Shown here in pieces: positions 61,382 through 64,000 of a stretch of DNA of 64,000 nt; position 1 is the stretch's first letter, and each line of letters begins with the position of its first letter. The stretch comes from Eledone cirrhosa. Taxonomy: Eukaryota > Mollusca > Cephalopoda > Octopoda > Eledonidae. The position numbers and the translations under genes are program-made. Below the pieces are notes generated by a model. The model was not told the origin of the DNA. It searched no databases and saw nothing but the letters and a program-made list of their open reading frames with translations. The stretch lies in assembly GCA_964016885.1 (NCBI GenBank), contig OZ024748.1, forward strand, positions 27,102,015 through 27,166,014. Reading direction: 5' to 3'.

Positions 61382-61948
61382 AGACCAAATGAATCTCCGC
61401 TACAGAGTTAAGAACAAAGTAAATAAATACAATACAGAAGTAATAGAAATAAATAAATACATACACGCAAACAAATACGTACATACACAAGCATACGCAA
61501 AACCTTACCATAGGTATACAAAACCACGCACATATAAATATGTGTGTGTGTGTATGCGTGTATACAAATAAATAAATAATTATATAAATGTATAAGAATA
61601 AATAAATACGTATATAACAAGCGCACACACATACCTACATATAAATACACGAATGTTCGGAGACGTAAGTCAACTAAAACAAGAAGTACACATATACACA
61701 CACCCACCATACGTACGAACCTGCATACTCACACAGACGCAAAACTCCCGTATACACATAGCCAAACCCTATGTACCAGGAATATAAAATTATACGCCAT
61801 AACAATCAAATATACGTACGAGAAGGTATACGTACCTTCACAAAACATACGGGTAATATATACTTACCTATGCAAATAAGTAAAGGAATAAACAAAACAT
61901 ATACTTAGCTCCCACATCAAGACGTAAATTATCCACGTATAGATCGTA

Positions 61949-64000
61949 CTATCCGTTAGGGTATAACGTGGGGCTGTAATACAGGAAAGTTTTGTGCAAT
62001 TTATGTTTACAAGCCGAAATTGCCTCAGATTTTTTGTTTAAGATGTGGTCTGTGGCGTAGAGTATTTCCAGGGCCTCAGCGGCGCAGAGGTCACATGGTC
62101 TTTTATTTCCGTTATACGATCTAGCCCTAGCTAGGATCTCCCAGTGTAACTTATATTGGGTGTGGTTGTCTTTTAGACTCCAGATATAAGCTGAAAGTGA
62201 CGTCATATTCCTTCTTAGAGGGTAACGAAAAGAATGGGTATGCATGTAAAGACGCTGCTTGAAACTATTGGCGGTTAACCCTATGTAGGCCCTATGGGAC
62301 GTGGGTGTTACAACCTTACATTTGTAGACAATGTTACTAGAGAGGCATTTCCCGGATAGGGGGCAATCAGCCCGATTCCTACAATTACAGTTAGTACTAA
62401 CTACAGGGTTGCACGTGTTCCTACGGCTAGGTAGTTTAGCTAAATTTGAAGCTGTGATGTTATGTGCAAGGTTAGGAGTCGTAGAGTAAGAAATTTTAAT
62501 AGTATTTCTATTAAAAATTTTACTATATTTATGTGTAGGGGGAAAATGCTTCGTAATAAGGGAAAGAAAGATCTTAGCTAATGGTGTGGCCACCTCCATA
62601 TTATATGGTGGGTTATACCAACAAATGCGACGGGATCTATTTCTTCTAGGTCTATTTTCGTACTCTGTATATGCTACCTTATCGACAAATCCACTTCGAG
62701 CAAGAGCTTCATTATAATAAGTGGAATGGTCGTTGAAAATACGCTCGTTGGTGGAAAGACGGGAAAGCCTCAACGAAACGTTTCTTACCAGGTTCTTGGT
62801 TATGCTGGCAGGATGGTTGGAATGCTTACTTATGTAATTAAGCGTATCATTCGGCTTTCTATACGGGTAATACAACCCATTCAATAAATTGAGGGTAACG
62901 TCGAGGTAATTAACGACCGAGAGATTGGCCTCAACCTGTTTAGAGAGGTTGAAGCCTTTAAAGAAGGCTGTGAGTTCTTTTCTGAACCGAGGTTCGCACT
63001 TAGTCATGGTCAAAAGACCATCGTCAGGGTACAAACCACCGCCCGCGTTGGAGAATTCGTCCTTGATAGAGAAAAGAAGGAAAAGGCCAATAAGATCAGT
63101 AACCTCCGCAGAGTCACTGGCGCCCATACTCACGTCGAATGGGGTACTATTTGATTTTTTAATCCAAATAGAGTCGTCGAAATTAATCACCGACTTTCGG
63201 GCATTGAGGATGACATCAACTTCGAAACCCTTAACCACTGTGAGTGTTTTAGCGAAATTGATAGCTCTAAAGAGAAGTGGTAAAGTGATGGAGGAGTAGT
63301 AATTGTTGATGTCGAATTGGATCAAACGGCAATGTTCCTTGTTACATATGCCGTTGAACCAATCAATCACCGCGAAGGAATTGTTCCACAGTACAAGAGG
63401 GGCCAAACTTCTAATTTCAGGTATAATTCTATCAAGAATCGTTTTACTAAGTCTACCTAAATCGGACTTCATAGGGTTAATAAGCCGAATAGAGGGGTTG
63501 TTCGGAAAATTGGATTTGTGATCCTTCAGGGTAAAGTGGGGAGAAATAGGGTCCAGAGGTTCGGTCCGGTCCAGGATGTTGAGATCAGATGTGATTTTAA
63601 ACCCAGCATCGTTGATTTCATTGATGACACAACGATTAGTTTTACGGTAATCCTTAGTTACAGCATTATGTAGTAGTTGATGGTAAGTACTGCGCTCCAC
63701 TTGATATAGGTTGCCAGTTTTGTCGGAATGGACGTGTATGGCGTTAGAATCCTTAATAGAACGAATTCTATTCTTCAGGTCTTGCTGGAAGGAATTGCTC
63801 CTATTCCGAAATGTGATACTCCGAATGAGTTCCAAGACATCATTTTCGAAGGGTAGCAATGCTGGGTTCCATGGGGGGTTATTATAGGTTTTAAATCCAA
63901 ATTTATCCTGTTTGTTGTCTGCTTTTCGCGGATTATCGAAATAAAAGGCACGCCAACGCAACCTTTTAATGAACGCGTCTGTTTTCTGTATCAGGAGTTT
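61949..64000 (-). CDS. Penelope-like reverse transcriptase with GIY-YIG endonuclease (open, 5' end beyond window)
   Basis: 683 codons are open from the window edge to the stop at 61,949. RT blocks in order: HFTLKDHKSNFPNNPSIRLI, SDLGRLSKTILDRIIPEIR, RLIQFDINNYYSSIT (motif A), SMGASDSAEVTDLIGLFLLF (motif B), GGGLYPDDGLLTM (motif C, YxDD), VNYLDVTLNLLNGLYYPYRK. Then comes the Cys-rich linker TNCNCRNRADCPLSGKC, and the GIY-YIG nuclease with IVYKCKV, RAYIGLTANSFKQRLYMH and CAAEALEILYATDHILNKKS. Such enzymes copy the element's RNA at nicked target DNA. There is no stop or frameshift, unlike every other retroelement here, so it is young. The apparent TTG start at 63,961 is not a real start. Confidence 0.92.
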   Translation of the reverse strand, partial: KLLIQKTDAFIKRLRWRAFYFDNPRKADNKQDKFGFKTYNNPPWNPALLPFENDVLELIRSITFRNRSNSFQQDLKNRIRSIKDSNAIHVHSDKTGNLYQVERSTYHQLLHNAVTKDYRKTNRCVINEINDAGFKITSDLNILDRTEPLDPISPHFTLKDHKSNFPNNPSIRLINPMKSDLGRLSKTILDRIIPEIRSLAPLVLWNNSFAVIDWFNGICNKEHCRLIQFDINNYYSSITLPLLFRAINFAKTLTVVKGFEVDVILNARKSVINFDDSIWIKKSNSTPFDVSMGASDSAEVTDLIGLFLLFSIKDEFSNAGGGLYPDDGLLTMTKCEPRFRKELTAFFKGFNLSKQVEANLSVVNYLDVTLNLLNGLYYPYRKPNDTLNYISKHSNHPASITKNLVRNVSLRLSRLSTNERIFNDHSTYYNEALARSGFVDKVAYTEYENRPRRNRSRRICWYNPPYNMEVATPLAKIFLSLITKHFPPTHKYSKIFNRNTIKISYSTTPNLAHNITASNLAKLPSRRNTCNPVVSTNCNCRNRADCPLSGKCLSSNIVYKCKVVTPTSHRAYIGLTANSFKQRLYMHTHSFRYPLRRNMTSLSAYIWSLKDNHTQYKLHWEILARARSYNGNKRPCDLCAAEALEILYATDHILNKKSEAISACKHKLHKTFLYYSPTLYPNG

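Larger units (their letters stand above)
60955..64000 (-). mobile_element. Penelope-like element, 3' part to window edge
   Basis: In element orientation: RT/endonuclease ORF (64,000-61,949), an A-rich 3' region, a duplicated ~135-bp segment (61,381-61,108), a hammerhead-like motif (61,021-60,973), then (AT)n. The layout fits Penelope-like elements, whose pseudo-LTRs carry hammerheads. The 5' end lies beyond the window. Confidence 0.75.

Noticed and set aside
57490..61730. Many Tyr/Ile/Cys/Val-rich ORFs of 60-125 codons on both strands
   Set aside because: They are translations of (AT)n and (CA)n microsatellites.
62925..63521. Plus-strand ORFs of 124 and 72 codons
   Set aside because: They are shadows of the Penelope-like RT on the other strand.

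Overview
This is a gene-poor, repeat-dense animal nuclear segment, most likely from a cephalopod and probably an octopus. The basis is tRNA-derived SINEs of the octopus type, RTE-type LINEs ending in (GATGAT)n tails, very abundant (AT)n, (CA)n and (GAT)n microsatellites, and spliced genes with small exons separated by kilobase introns. The species call is inference from repeat style, not from a database match.

Two conserved genes can be read. FAIM (Fas apoptotic inhibitory molecule) lies on the minus strand at about 6.9-9.1 kb; three coding exons are visible and its last exon appears to lie beyond the left edge. CEP70 (centrosomal protein of 70 kDa) lies on the plus strand at 15.3-34.0 kb; thirteen phase-consistent exons encode 517 residues through the natural stop, but the first exon or exons were not found. 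The genes are head to head, the same arrangement as human FAIM and CEP70, so this is probably an ancient linkage.

The most striking object starts 9 bp after the CEP70 stop codon: an 11.5 kb minisatellite of about 295 copies of a 39-bp unit (33,974-45,476). It is open for 3,548 codons on both strands at once. The first AATAAA downstream of CEP70 is on the far side, so the array may form a huge CEP70 3' UTR. Five smaller minisatellites with 17-55 bp periods sit in FAIM upstream sequence and CEP70 introns.

The rest is mobile DNA. There are degenerate RTE-like LINEs (4.3-6.6 kb, and a near-full-length copy at 53.8-57.2 kb), an R2/NeSL-like LINE with a restriction-like-endonuclease tail (25.3-26.9 kb), other LINE pieces, two Penelope-like elements (a degenerate one antisense in a CEP70 intron, and one open reading frame reaching the right edge) and many SINEs.

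The right-hand 15 kb carries several hammerhead-ribozyme-like motifs with palindromic stem III, the type known from Penelope-like elements. Two of them lie in opposite arms of a perfect 197-bp inverted repeat, and another lies downstream of the open Penelope-like ORF.
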